Below are positions 24,820 to 32,657 of a DNA stretch of 64,000 nucleotides, piece by piece. A program made the translations under genes and the position numbers. The DNA is from Nocardioides sp. YR527 (lineage in GTDB: Bacteria > Actinomycetota > Actinomycetes > Propionibacteriales > Nocardioidaceae). The DNA lies in assembly GCF_900101045.1 (NCBI RefSeq), contig NZ_FNFN01000001.1, forward strand, positions 1-64,000, written 5' to 3'. Below the pieces are notes generated by a model, which was not told where the DNA came from, did no database searches, and worked only from the letters and a program-made list of their open reading frames with translations. Each line of letters opens with the position of its first letter. Position 1 is the stretch's first letter.

Positions 24820-25278
24820 ATGCCGCTCGAGACCGGTGCCGTCGCGCCCGACTTCACGCTCCCCGCCCAGGACGGTACGTCCGTCACCCTCTCCTCCCTG
24901 ATCGAGAAGGGCCCGGTGGTGCTCTTCTTCTACCCGGCCGCCGAGACGGCCGTGTGCACCAAGGAGGCGTGCCACTTCCGCGACCTCGCCGGCGAGTTCG
25001 AGGCGATCGGCGCCCACCGGCTCGGGATCAGCAAGGACAGCGTGGAGAAGCAGGCCGGGTTCGCCGCCAACCACGACCTCGACTATCCCGTGCTCTCCGA
25101 TCCCGCCGGCTCGGTGGCCGAGCTCTACGGGGTGAAGCCCAGCATCCTCGGCAAGCTCGGGCCGCTGCAGCGTACGACCTTCGCCATCGGCACCGACGGC
25201 CGGATCAAGGCCGTCGTCGAGGGGATGCTCAAGGCCGAGATCCACGCCGACGAGGCACTCGCCGCGCTGAAGAGCTGA
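24820..25278 (+). CDS. Peroxiredoxin, BCP/PrxQ type
   Basis: A 152-residue thiol peroxidase of the AhpC/TSA superfamily. The active-site motif PAAETAVCTKEAC has the peroxidatic Cys46 and, five residues on, Cys51, the spacing of atypical two-cysteine PrxQ/BCP enzymes. It reduces hydroperoxides in the cytoplasm with electrons from thioredoxin. Length is typical for the family. Monocistronic; ends at a strong hairpin shared with the convergent ammonium transporter gene. Confidence 0.92.
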   Translation: MPLETGAVAPDFTLPAQDGTSVTLSSLIEKGPVVLFFYPAAETAVCTKEACHFRDLAGEFEAIGAHRLGISKDSVEKQAGFAANHDLDYPVLSDPAGSVAELYGVKPSILGKLGPLQRTTFAIGTDGRIKAVVEGMLKAEIHADEALAALKS

Positions 25279-25294
25279 CGCCGGCCGGACGACG

Positions 25295-25333
25295 GGGGAG
25301 TCCTGAGGTCATCACGTGACCTCGGGACTCCCC
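25295..25333. terminator. Bidirectional terminator hairpin
   Basis: A 17-base-pair stem with one G-T pair: ggggagtcc (25295-25303) pairs with ggactcccc (25325-25333), and gaggtca (25305-25311) with tgacctc (25317-25323). The loop is tcacg. It lies 16 bases after the peroxiredoxin stop and 19 bases after the amt stop on the other strand, so it can end both transcripts. Confidence 0.85.
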
Positions 25334-25352
25334 GGTTGCTCTCTGCCAGGTC

Positions 25353-26594
25353 TCAGACGAGCTCGTACGCCGGGTCGCGGTGCAGCTTCGCGTCGATGCC
25401 GAGCTCCTCGTCCTCGGGGGAGATCCGCAGTCCCATCGTCACCTTGAGGACGTAGGCGAGGAGCGCGGAGACGAGGAACGAGTAGGCCAGCACCGCACCG
25501 GCGGCCAGGGCCTGCTTGCCGAGCTGGCCGACACCGCCGCCGTAGAGGAGACCCTCGACGGCGTTCACCGACTCGGCCGATCCCACCAGGCCGATCATCA
25601 GGGTGCCGATCAGGCCGCCGACGAGGTGGACGCCGACCACGTCGAGCGAGTCGTCGTACCCGAGCTTCTCCTTCAGCCCGACCGCCAGCGGGCACACGAC
25701 GCCCGCGACGAGGCCGACGAGGATCGCACCGACCGGGGTGACCGCGCCGCATGCGGGTGTGATGGCGACCAGGCCGGCGATGGCGCCTGAGGCCGCGCCG
25801 ATTCCGGAGACGTGGCCGTCCTTGAGCTTCTCCACGGCCAGCCAGGCGAGGGTGGCGGCGCAGGTGGCGAGGAACGTGGTGACCATGGCGAACGCGGCAC
25901 CGCCGTCGGCGGTGAGCCAGGAGCCACCGTTGAAGGCGTACCAGCCGGCCCACAGCAGGCCCGCGCCGAGCAGCGTCAGCGGTACGTTGTGCGGCTTGGG
26001 GCCGGTGCCGAAGGTCTTCGACTTGCCCAGCACGAGGGCGAGCGCGAGAGCCGCCGCGCCCGCGTTGATGTGGACCGCGGTGCCGCCGGCGAAGTCGATC
26101 GCGCCGAGCCTGTTGGCGATCCAGCCACCGGACTCCGAGACGACCCCGTCGAAGGAGAACACCCAGTGGGCGACCGGGAAGTAGACCACCACGGCCCAGA
26201 CGCCGGCGAACACCATCCACGCGGAGAACTTCATCCGGTCCGCCGCCGCACCGGAGATCAACGCGACCGTGATGCAGGCGAAGAGCGCCTGGAAGAGCGA
26301 GAAGATCAGCGTGGTCACACCGTCGTAGGACGTCGTGGCCTCGAGCAGCCCGGAGCTGCCGAAGAAGTCGCCCGGGTTGCCCAGGACGCCTCCGATGGAG
26401 TCACCGAACACGACCGAGAAGCCGAACAGGAACCACAGCAGGCCCACGACCGCGACCGCGCCGTAGGTCATCATCATCATGTTGACCGAGCTCTTGACCG
26501 AGACCATTCCCCCGTAGAAGAGGGCCAGCCCCGGGATCATCATCGTCAGGCCGATGATGCAGCAGAGCATCAGGGCCGTCGTCCCCGTATCCAT
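25353..26594 (-). CDS. amt: Ammonium transporter
   Basis: A 413-residue Amt/Rh channel that moves ammonium into the cell. Eleven membrane helices are predicted; the pore twin histidines are in VHINAGAAALALA and VHLVGGLIGTL, and the N-terminal LALFYGGMV and D-F-A-G-G-T motifs match the family signature. Start ATG at 26594 with aaggag upstream. Unlike many actinobacteria, no glnK (PII) or glnD follows; the gene is alone. A GlnR-type half box about 60 bases upstream suggests induction on nitrogen limitation, in line with the GlnR box at glnA in this window. Confidence 0.93.
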   Translation of the reverse strand: MDTGTTALMLCCIIGLTMMIPGLALFYGGMVSVKSSVNMMMMTYGAVAVVGLLWFLFGFSVVFGDSIGGVLGNPGDFFGSSGLLEATTSYDGVTTLIFSLFQALFACITVALISGAAADRMKFSAWMVFAGVWAVVVYFPVAHWVFSFDGVVSESGGWIANRLGAIDFAGGTAVHINAGAAALALALVLGKSKTFGTGPKPHNVPLTLLGAGLLWAGWYAFNGGSWLTADGGAAFAMVTTFLATCAATLAWLAVEKLKDGHVSGIGAASGAIAGLVAITPACGAVTPVGAILVGLVAGVVCPLAVGLKEKLGYDDSLDVVGVHLVGGLIGTLMIGLVGSAESVNAVEGLLYGGGVGQLGKQALAAGAVLAYSFLVSALLAYVLKVTMGLRISPEDEELGIDAKLHRDPAYELV

Positions 26595-26654
26595 TCGAAC
26601 TCCTTGCCGTTGGAGCGCGCGTGCCTCTCACGCCGTTCACGACGAATAAACGAC

Positions 26655-26670
26655 GTTTCAGTTGCGTCAA
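26655..26670 (-). promoter_or_regulatory. GlnR-type half box upstream of amt
   Basis: On the minus strand ttgac-gcaact-gaaac matches the actinobacterial GlnR a-b pair (TnAC, six bases, GAAAC). A further gaaac lies at 26687-26683. The second pair expected in a full four-box site is poor, so this is weaker than the site at glnA. Confidence 0.45.
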
Positions 26671-26710
26671 CGGTGCGGAGTTGTTTCGGGCCCGTGAATT
26701 CGACGGTCGG

Positions 26711-27250
26711 CTACTTCTTGGTCCCTGCGCGAGTGAGCTCGACCGACGCCATCGCGGGCACATCGAGGCGATAGACGCGGCTGAAGCCCTCGCCGTCGAG
26801 GGAGGTCAGTGCCTTGTCCATGTCGGCCCGTTGGCCACGGATGGCCCGCTCGGGGACGACTCGCCCTTTCCGGGAGGCGTTGCGCGCCAGGCAGTCCTCG
26901 AGCGGGACGTCGAGGGCGACGGCGACCGTCTCGACCCCGAGCTTCGCGGCCAGGTCGAGGTTGCGGCGGCGGGCGCTCTCGTGGACGTTGGTGGCGTCGA
27001 CGACCGCGACCCGGCCGGCCTCGAGGCGTGCCCGGGCGATGTAGCGGACCATGGCGAATGCCTGCGGCGTGACCGACTGGTCCTCCTCGGAGTCCGTGAT
27101 GAGGGCGCGGCAGTGGTCACTGGAGATGACCTCGTACGGCCCGAATATCCGCTTGGCGAACGTCGACTTCCCCGAGCCCGACGGGCCGACGAGGAGGACC
27201 AGGCTGGGAGCGCCGATCGTGAGGGTGCCACCGGCAGGTACGTCGATCAC
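26711..27250 (-). CDS. P-loop kinase of the polynucleotide kinase-like family
   Basis: A 179-residue AAA/P-loop phosphotransferase. Walker A is GPSGSGKST at residues 22-30; VVDATNVHESARRRNL is the hallmark of T4 Pnk / bacterial Pnkp kinase domains, and the lid-like region RNASRKGRVVPERAIRGQ follows. It probably phosphorylates a 5' hydroxyl end of nucleic acid or a small substrate. GTG start at 27250 with TACGGT six bases upstream, suggesting leaderless transcription. It is divergent from the Trypco1-protease operon with only 92 bases between, so a functional link is possible but unproven. Confidence 0.75.
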   Translation of the reverse strand: MIDVPAGGTLTIGAPSLVLLVGPSGSGKSTFAKRIFGPYEVISSDHCRALITDSEEDQSVTPQAFAMVRYIARARLEAGRVAVVDATNVHESARRRNLDLAAKLGVETVAVALDVPLEDCLARNASRKGRVVPERAIRGQRADMDKALTSLDGEGFSRVYRLDVPAMASVELTRAGTKK

Positions 27251-27284
27251 GCGCCAACCGTACTGGGAGCCTCGTCGAAACCAC

Positions 27285-27313
27285 TTACGCGTCCCTTCCG
27301 GTTCCCCTACGGT
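27285..27313 (+). promoter_or_regulatory. Predicted promoter of the Trypco1-protease operon
   Basis: ttacgc (27285-27290) and tacggt (27308-27313) are spaced by 17 bases, with the ribosome-binding gaggagg at 27331-27337 about 12 bases after the expected transcription start. Confidence 0.35.
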
Positions 27314-27342
27314 TGCGGGGTTCGAATCACGAGGAGGACGCG

Positions 27343-27675
27343 TTGGATTACACGCCGGTTCAGATCGGTACGTCGACCATCCTGATCGAGTCGTCGGACG
27401 ACGGACCCGGCGCAGGGATCGACTGGCTCGGCGACGAGTTCGGCACCACCGAGACCAGCAGCAGGCTCGAGGACGCCTACGGATCGCTCAAGCGGATGCT
27501 CCAGGACGTCTCGGGGGATCTCGGCAGCGCGCTCGCGGACTCCCCGGACGGGCCGAGCTCGGTCTCGCTGGAGCTCGCATTCTCGTTCACCGGCAGTGCC
27601 GGCGTATGGGTCATCAAGGCGCAGGGTCAGGGTTCGGTGAAAGCGACGCTGACCTGGGACTTCGACCGATCCTGA
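27343..27675 (+). CDS. Trypco1-like (trypsin-co-occurring domain 1) small protein
   Basis: A 110-residue protein that resembles the CU044_2847 / Trypco1 family, named because its genes accompany trypsin-like protease genes. It has an N-terminal hairpin (TPVQIGTSTILIESS), a central helix (residues 40-62, SSRLEDAYGSLKRMLQDVSG) and a C-terminal sheet: VSLELAFSFTGSAGVW and the ending VKATLTWDF, the family's conserved tail. The TTG start at 27343 is set by gaggagg 5 bases upstream. Its TGA overlaps the ATG of the protease gene (TGATG), so both are made together. By family context it should regulate or be cleaved by the protease; direct proof is lacking. Confidence 0.75.
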   Translation: MDYTPVQIGTSTILIESSDDGPGAGIDWLGDEFGTTETSSRLEDAYGSLKRMLQDVSGDLGSALADSPDGPSSVSLELAFSFTGSAGVWVIKAQGQGSVKATLTWDFDRS

Positions 27676-29300
27676 TGGGCGTTGGCGAGCTGCTCGCGCA
27701 GGCGACCTGCGCCGTGCGGGCGAGCAGGGACGGACGTACGATCGGCACGGCCTGGCTGGGCACCGACGAGGGCTATCTGCTGACCGCGGGCCACGTGGTC
27801 GCACCGCTCGCCGAGTCGGGCGAGGTGTGGGTCAGGTTCCCCGACGCCGAGACCGACGAGCGCGCGACGTTCGTGATCCAGCCGGTCCACGACAAGCCCG
27901 CCGCGCAGGACTTCGCTGTCCTGCGGCTCGACCGGCCGAACGGCCGGCAGCCACTGCCGTTCACCCTCGTGACCCAGGCCGACGGGCAGGTGCGCGCGCG
28001 TGGCTACGGCGACAACCTCCGCAGCGCGCAGAGCGGCGGCACCGGCGTACTGACGCCCGCCGGGAACTACCTGCGCACCAGCAGCTCGTGGGCCTACTAC
28101 TTCCAGTACGAGACGACGACGCTGGCGGTGACCGGGTTCAGCGGCGCCGCGGTCTACAGCGATCTCGCCGGTGCGGTGATCGGCATCCAGGTCGAGGCCG
28201 AGGGAGGCCGACAGGCGTTCGCGATGCCGCTGGCCCGGATCGTCGACTACTGGGAGGAGCTCGTCGGTGCCGCGGTGAGACCGACGCGCGGCCGCTGTGT
28301 GCTGCTGCAGCCGAGCACGACCACCGAGGCCCAGCGCGACATCGTCCGCGAGCGGATCCTGCGGCCGGTGCTGGAGCAGCTGAACCTTGCCCTGTACGTC
28401 TCGGAGCCGTCCGGGATGCGGGGTGAGGATCTCAAGCAGCTCGAGCTCGCCGATGTCGTGATCGCGGACATCACCGGCGCCGACCCCTCGGTCGTCTACG
28501 AGCTCACCGTCGCCCAGGGCCTCGGCACCCCGGACGTCGTCATCAGGGACCGGAGCGCGGACTCGCCGGCCGGCCGGATCTTCGACGTCCTCGACCTGGA
28601 TCTCGACGACATCGAGGCGTCCAGACGCACCGTCGAGCAGCGGCTGCTCTCGGTGAGGTCCATCTTCGAGGCGCTGGGGGAGAACCCGACGACCAACCCG
28701 GTGACGACGTTCTTCAAGGCACCGCTGACCCAGATCTCGGTGGCCAACGCGCTGGCGGCGGGCTATGCGAGGAACTTCGTGCTCCCCGTCGCCAACGCGC
28801 TGCTGGAGATCTCCACCGGACGGGGCCCGGGCAGCTTGACCGTCGATGGGGTCGAGCTGCCCGTCGAGCGGCTCCGAGACGCCACCGTGACGGTCGTGGT
28901 GCCGAAGCGACTGGAGTGGTGCAACGACGACTTCATCGATCTCGAGCTCGCCCAGACCGGCCTGGTCGTCCCCGCGACCGTCTCCCACCCCGACTTCTCC
29001 CGGCCCAGGGCGATGAAGTGCCTCCCGCTCGTCGACGGCGAACCGGTGCGCCTTCTCGACGTCTTCCCGACCACTCTGTCCACCGTCGCCGAGTCCATCG
29101 ACGAGCGCTTCGACGTCGATCCGCACCGGCGTACGAGCGACCACTGGAGGGCACTGGAGCAGAAGGAGATCGACCGCTTCCAGAGCAAGCTCATCAAGCG
29201 CATCCGCTCCGCCGGCGACCGCCGCGTCGGCCCCCGGTTCCTCCGCGACGTCATCCGCGTCTCCACCGCCGCCGCTGTCTTTCCCGACCTGGACGGCTAG
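27675..29300 (+). CDS. Trypsin-like protease fused to a TIR/deoxyribosyltransferase-like domain and a STING-like domain
   Basis: A 541-residue multidomain protein without signal peptide. Residues 1-195: trypsin-fold protease with His40 (LLTAGHVV), Asp79 (QDFAVLRL) and Ser156 (GFSGAAVY). Residues 207-300: Rossmannoid domain with ELADVVIADITGADPSVVYE, the pattern of nucleoside 2-deoxyribosyltransferase / TIR-like folds, with Glu276 as likely catalytic acid. Residues 345-541: a region resembling prokaryotic STING, with a long first helix ISVANALAAGYARNFVLPV, strand TVTVVVPKRL, and DVFPTTLST. Bacterial STING binds cyclic di-GMP and oligomerises, activating an attached effector. The predicted logic is nucleotide sensing that turns on an NAD- or nucleotide-consuming domain and a protease. 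Protease call is firm, Rossmannoid likely, STING moderately sure. Confidence 0.8.
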   Translation: MGVGELLAQATCAVRASRDGRTIGTAWLGTDEGYLLTAGHVVAPLAESGEVWVRFPDAETDERATFVIQPVHDKPAAQDFAVLRLDRPNGRQPLPFTLVTQADGQVRARGYGDNLRSAQSGGTGVLTPAGNYLRTSSSWAYYFQYETTTLAVTGFSGAAVYSDLAGAVIGIQVEAEGGRQAFAMPLARIVDYWEELVGAAVRPTRGRCVLLQPSTTTEAQRDIVRERILRPVLEQLNLALYVSEPSGMRGEDLKQLELADVVIADITGADPSVVYELTVAQGLGTPDVVIRDRSADSPAGRIFDVLDLDLDDIEASRRTVEQRLLSVRSIFEALGENPTTNPVTTFFKAPLTQISVANALAAGYARNFVLPVANALLEISTGRGPGSLTVDGVELPVERLRDATVTVVVPKRLEWCNDDFIDLELAQTGLVVPATVSHPDFSRPRAMKCLPLVDGEPVRLLDVFPTTLSTVAESIDERFDVDPHRRTSDHWRALEQKEIDRFQSKLIKRIRSAGDRRVGPRFLRDVIRVSTAAAVFPDLDG

Positions 29301-29317
29301 CGCATCGGCCGGATCGC

Positions 29318-30142
29318 TCAGCGGACCGAGCGAACCGCGTTCTCGATCAGGGCGAGGGTCTCGTGCGGGTGCGACTGGTGCGCCACGTGCGAGGACCGCA
29401 CCCTCACGATCTTGGCGCCGGCACGCCTCGCCATGAACTCCTGCGCGGCGGGCGGGATGGTCTTGTCGGCCGTTGCCAGGAGGTACCAGGAAGGAACGGT
29501 CTTCCACGCGGGCTCCCCGGACGGTTCGGTGAACGCCGCCAGCGAGAACGGACGCTGGGAGACCTGCATCACCGTGGTGGTGCTGCGGGGGAGGTCGCCG
29601 GCGAAGGCCTCGCGGAAGATGTCTGCCCTCAGATAGAGATCGACACCGACCTCGCCGCCGGGCAGCGGGTAGGGACGGGCGTCGAGCGCGTCCTCGGTGA
29701 CCAGGGTGCCAGGGAACTGCTGGACGAGCTGGGCGACCGGCTCGTGGACGTCGGGGACGAATGCCGCGACGTAGACGAGCGCCTTGACGTTCGGCAGGCC
29801 GGTCGCCGCGTTGCTGATGACGGCACCGCCGTAGGAGTGCCCGACGAGGATGACGGGTCCCGAGATCGTCTCGAGGATGCTGCGCAGGTACGCCGCGTCG
29901 GAGGCGAGTCCACGCAGCGGGTTCGCCGGGGCGATGACCGGGTAGCCGTCGTCGGTGAGTTCCTTGACCTCACGCTGCCACCCGGAGGCATCGGCCCAGG
30001 CTCCGTGGACCATGACGATCGTGGGCTTGGCGCGTCCGGTCGCCGAGGCGCCGATGCTTGTCGTCGCGAGCATCGAGCCCGTGAAGAGGATGGCCACGAG
30101 GATCGCCACGAGGGCGCGACTGCGGCGGAGAGCGAGCTTCAT
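29318..30142 (-). CDS. Exported alpha/beta hydrolase
   Basis: A 274-residue alpha/beta hydrolase with an N-terminal signal peptide (residues 1-36, basic start then ALVAILVAILFTGSML). VMVHGAWAD at 43-51 forms the oxyanion region, the nucleophile elbow is GHSYGG (Ser103), and the His candidate is in RSSHVAHQSHP. It belongs to the EstC / salicylate esterase-like group. Start ATG 30142 with aaagga upstream. It is a close relative of the next gene upstream, from which it differs by the signal peptide, so the pair likely arose by duplication. Substrate unknown. Confidence 0.83.
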   Translation of the reverse strand: MKLALRRSRALVAILVAILFTGSMLATTSIGASATGRAKPTIVMVHGAWADASGWQREVKELTDDGYPVIAPANPLRGLASDAAYLRSILETISGPVILVGHSYGGAVISNAATGLPNVKALVYVAAFVPDVHEPVAQLVQQFPGTLVTEDALDARPYPLPGGEVGVDLYLRADIFREAFAGDLPRSTTTVMQVSQRPFSLAAFTEPSGEPAWKTVPSWYLLATADKTIPPAAQEFMARRAGAKIVRVRSSHVAHQSHPHETLALIENAVRSVR

Positions 30143-30183
30143 TGCGGTGGTTCCTTTCGGTCTTCGAGAGTTCGGTCCGACGC

Positions 30184-30879
30184 CTACAGGTCGATCGCCT
30201 TGACGGCACGCCGGATCAGGTCGGCGACCACGTCGGGCCGGGAGACGTACACGGAGTGGCTGGCGGCGACCGTCTCGACGGATGCTCCGGCCCGTGCGGC
30301 CATGCCCTCCTGGGCAGCGGGCGGGATCATCCGGTCCTCGGTGGCGACGACGTACCAGCTGGGCTTGGAACGCCATGCCGCTTCGGTGATGGCGGTGCTG
30401 AGGGCGGCGCCGCCCCAGGGGGCCTGGGAGTCGGCCATGAACCGTGCCTGCCCGGCCGGCAGGTCGGCGGCGAACGCCTCCTGGAAGCGGTCACGATCGA
30501 GGACGAGCGAACCGTCCTTGCGGGGGAGGATGGGCGGCGCCGGAGCGTCCGGGACGGGCTCGGCGAGCATGGAGGCGACCGACTCTCCGGCGTCGGGCGC
30601 GAACGCCGCGACATAGACCAGACCGGCCACCTGCGGGTGCGTGCCCGCCTCCGTGATCACGACACCGCCGTAGGAGTGGCCCACGAGCAGGACGAGCCCG
30701 TCCTGGGCCTCGACGACCTGGTGGACCTCGGTCACGTCGTCGGCGAGAGACCGGGTCGAGTGTTGGGTGACCACGACGTCGAGACCGTCGCGGGTGAGGA
30801 TGTCGTGGATCGGCTGCCAGCCGGATCCGTCCACGAACGCTCCGTGGACCAGGACGACGGTCGGGTTGTCGTTGCTCAT
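30184..30879 (-). CDS. Cytoplasmic alpha/beta hydrolase
   Basis: A 231-residue alpha/beta hydrolase, paralogue of the downstream exported hydrolase but without a signal peptide. VVLVHGAFVDGSGW opens the domain, GHSYGG contains the nucleophile Ser69, and AASHSVYVSRP holds the likely catalytic His. The shared segments AWRSKPSWYVVATEDRMIPPAAQE and PSWYLLATADKTIPPAAQE in the two proteins show their common origin. Start ATG 30879 has aaggag upstream and overlaps the stop of the serine-repeat gene by 4 bases, placing it in an operon with that gene and an MFS exporter. Confidence 0.85.
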   Translation of the reverse strand: MSNDNPTVVLVHGAFVDGSGWQPIHDILTRDGLDVVVTQHSTRSLADDVTEVHQVVEAQDGLVLLVGHSYGGVVITEAGTHPQVAGLVYVAAFAPDAGESVASMLAEPVPDAPAPPILPRKDGSLVLDRDRFQEAFAADLPAGQARFMADSQAPWGGAALSTAITEAAWRSKPSWYVVATEDRMIPPAAQEGMAARAGASVETVAASHSVYVSRPDVVADLIRRAVKAIDL

Positions 30880-31196
30880 CTGTTCTCCTTGATGTCGGAA
30901 TGGGTGAGAGGTCGTCGGACGGCGCGGCCGAGGATGGCCCGGTTGGCGCGACGGCTGAGGATGGAGCAGTTGGAGAGCCGGCTGAGGATCGAGCAGTTGC
31001 TCTGGTGGCTGAGGACGGAGCAGTTGCTCTGCGAGCTCAGCATCGACATCGCCGAGATCCAGGATCCGATCGAGCCGACGGAGAGTACGGCGCCGATGGA
31101 CCCCACCGAGGCGATCGACCCGATGCTGCCGACGGACAGGATGGAGCCCTTCGAGCAGATCGACAGGAACGAGTTCTCTGAGCGGTAGGACAGCAT
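30876..31196 (-). CDS. Serine-rich tandem-repeat small protein
   Basis: A 106-residue protein built of two repeat types. Residues 17-45 are copies of SVGSIGSxxx (SILSVGSIGS, SVGSIGAVL, SVGSIGSWI). Residues 57-83 are three 9-residue units SNCSVLSHQ, SNCSILSRL and SNCSILSRR, each with one cysteine, mirrored in the DNA as 27-base repeats. A basic tail follows. The regular spacing of small and hydrophobic residues suggests a beta-solenoid like that of pentapeptide-repeat proteins. That it is a real gene is supported by its 4-base overlap with the hydrolase start and its position 11 bases after the MFS gene. Function unknown. Confidence 0.68.
   Translation of the reverse strand: MLSYRSENSFLSICSKGSILSVGSIGSIASVGSIGAVLSVGSIGSWISAMSMLSSQSNCSVLSHQSNCSILSRLSNCSILSRRANRAILGRAVRRPLTHSDIKENR
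30927..31034. repeat. 27-base tandem repeats within the serine-repeat gene
   Basis: Units begin at 30954, 30981 and 31008, each opening gctgagga on the plus strand, with a degenerate unit before (30927-30953) and a partial one after 31035. They encode the SNCS-type repeats, read on the minus strand. Confidence 0.7.
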
Positions 31197-31207
31197 GACC
31201 AGGACCC

Positions 31208-32461
31208 TCAGACCGTCGCGGAGACGGTGGTGGCCAGCGGCTGCGGTGGCGCCACGCGTGGCACGGTGACCGCGAAGAGCAGCAGGCCGGCGGCGGTGAG
31301 CACCAGACCGGCCCAGGCGGTCGAGAGAGCACCCCACCCGGCGTCGAGGACGAGGGCGCCGCCGATCGCTCCGAGCGCATTGGCGAGGTTGAGTGCGGCG
31401 AGGTTGACGGCCCCCATCAAGGTCGGGGCCTCGGGTGCGTACCGCGTCAGGAGGACCTGGATGGTCGGGATCGCCATCATCGTCGAGGCACCGACTCCGA
31501 GCAGGCACGGCAGCAGGACGGCGAGGTTGTCGCCTCCGACCGCGATGACGGCCAAGAAGACCAGCGCGACGGCGTAGCCCAGCACCAGGCCCCGATGCTC
31601 GTACTGATCGGCGAGGCGGCCACCGAGCCAGTTGCCCAGCGCCATCCCGACCCCGAAGACCGCCAACGCGACGGGGATCCAGGACTCGTCGACCGCGACG
31701 GCGTCGGTGATGTACGGACCGATGAAGGTGTAGACGGCGAAGATGCTCGAGATGCCGAGCGCGGCGATGGCCATCGTGGCCCAGACCATGGGCCGCCTCA
31801 GGGCACCGAGCTCCTGCCTGACGGATCCGCCGGCGAGCGCGCTGGTGCGTGGGACGAAGACCCAGATGGCGATCCCGGCCAGCAGGCCGATCACCGCCAC
31901 GACGACGTACAGCGCCTGCCAGCCGACCTGTTGCCCGATGAAGGTGCCCAGGGGAGAGCCGAAGATCGTCGCGATCGTCAGACCGGCCATCACGGTGGCG
32001 AACGCCTTGCCGCTCTTGCCCGGGCCGTACGCGTACGCGGCCACCACCGCACCGGCGCCGAAGAACGCGCCCTGGACGGTGCCGGTGATGAAGCGGGCCA
32101 CGATGAGGACGTCGAGATCGGCGGCCGCGGCGGACAACAGGTTGCCGACGATGAAGAGCACGACCAGACCGAGGAGGAGCGAGCGCCGGTTGAGCCGCGC
32201 CGCCGCGATGGTGAGCACGGGCGATCCGATGACCACGCCGAGGGCGTAGGCGGTGATCGCATTCGTCGCGGCCGGCACCGATGTGCCGAAGTCGGCTGCG
32301 AAGAGCTGGACGATGCCGTTGCTCCCGAACTCGCCGGTCCCGATGGCGAAGGTGCCGAGCGCCAGGGCGAACAGGATGAGCGCGTCTCGCTGGGTCGGCG
32401 CCTGTGCGGGGTGCCGCTTCTCCTCGGCTCGGCACTGCGCGTGATAAGCCTGTTCGTGCAT
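31208..32461 (-). CDS. MFS transporter, DHA1 drug/metabolite exporter type
   Basis: A 417-residue 12-helix major facilitator of the AraJ/YdhP-like DHA1 subgroup. ILFALALGTFAIGTGEFGSNGI in helix 1 and the region ARFITGTVQGAFFGAGAVVA in helix 4 are typical. It probably exports a small molecule by proton antiport. ATG 32461 has aggaagagga upstream and is preferred to an in-frame GTG ten codons earlier. First gene of an operon with the serine-repeat protein and the hydrolase; divergent from a large BTAD-AAA regulator. Confidence 0.86.
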   Translation of the reverse strand: MHEQAYHAQCRAEEKRHPAQAPTQRDALILFALALGTFAIGTGEFGSNGIVQLFAADFGTSVPAATNAITAYALGVVIGSPVLTIAAARLNRRSLLLGLVVLFIVGNLLSAAAADLDVLIVARFITGTVQGAFFGAGAVVAAYAYGPGKSGKAFATVMAGLTIATIFGSPLGTFIGQQVGWQALYVVVAVIGLLAGIAIWVFVPRTSALAGGSVRQELGALRRPMVWATMAIAALGISSIFAVYTFIGPYITDAVAVDESWIPVALAVFGVGMALGNWLGGRLADQYEHRGLVLGYAVALVFLAVIAVGGDNLAVLLPCLLGVGASTMMAIPTIQVLLTRYAPEAPTLMGAVNLAALNLANALGAIGGALVLDAGWGALSTAWAGLVLTAAGLLLFAVTVPRVAPPQPLATTVSATV

Positions 32462-32657
32462 CGTCCGTCCTCTTCCTGTGCGCCGGCACACGCTCGGTCA
32501 GTCGGAACCTACGAAGCGCCACTGGACGATCCGTGGAGATTTCGTGGATCCCGGTTCGCTGCAGACGGCTGCGCCGGGCCCGGCGTACGCCTAGGCTGAC
32601 GACGAGGCCCGGTATCTCGGGGTGTGGGCCATTCGCCGGCGCCCTTTAGGACTCACG

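Noticed and set aside
27051-27674. N-terminal extension of the protease-STING protein to 749 residues
   Set aside because: It would overlap the Trypco1 gene and the kinase; no homology, and the TGATG junction gives the start.
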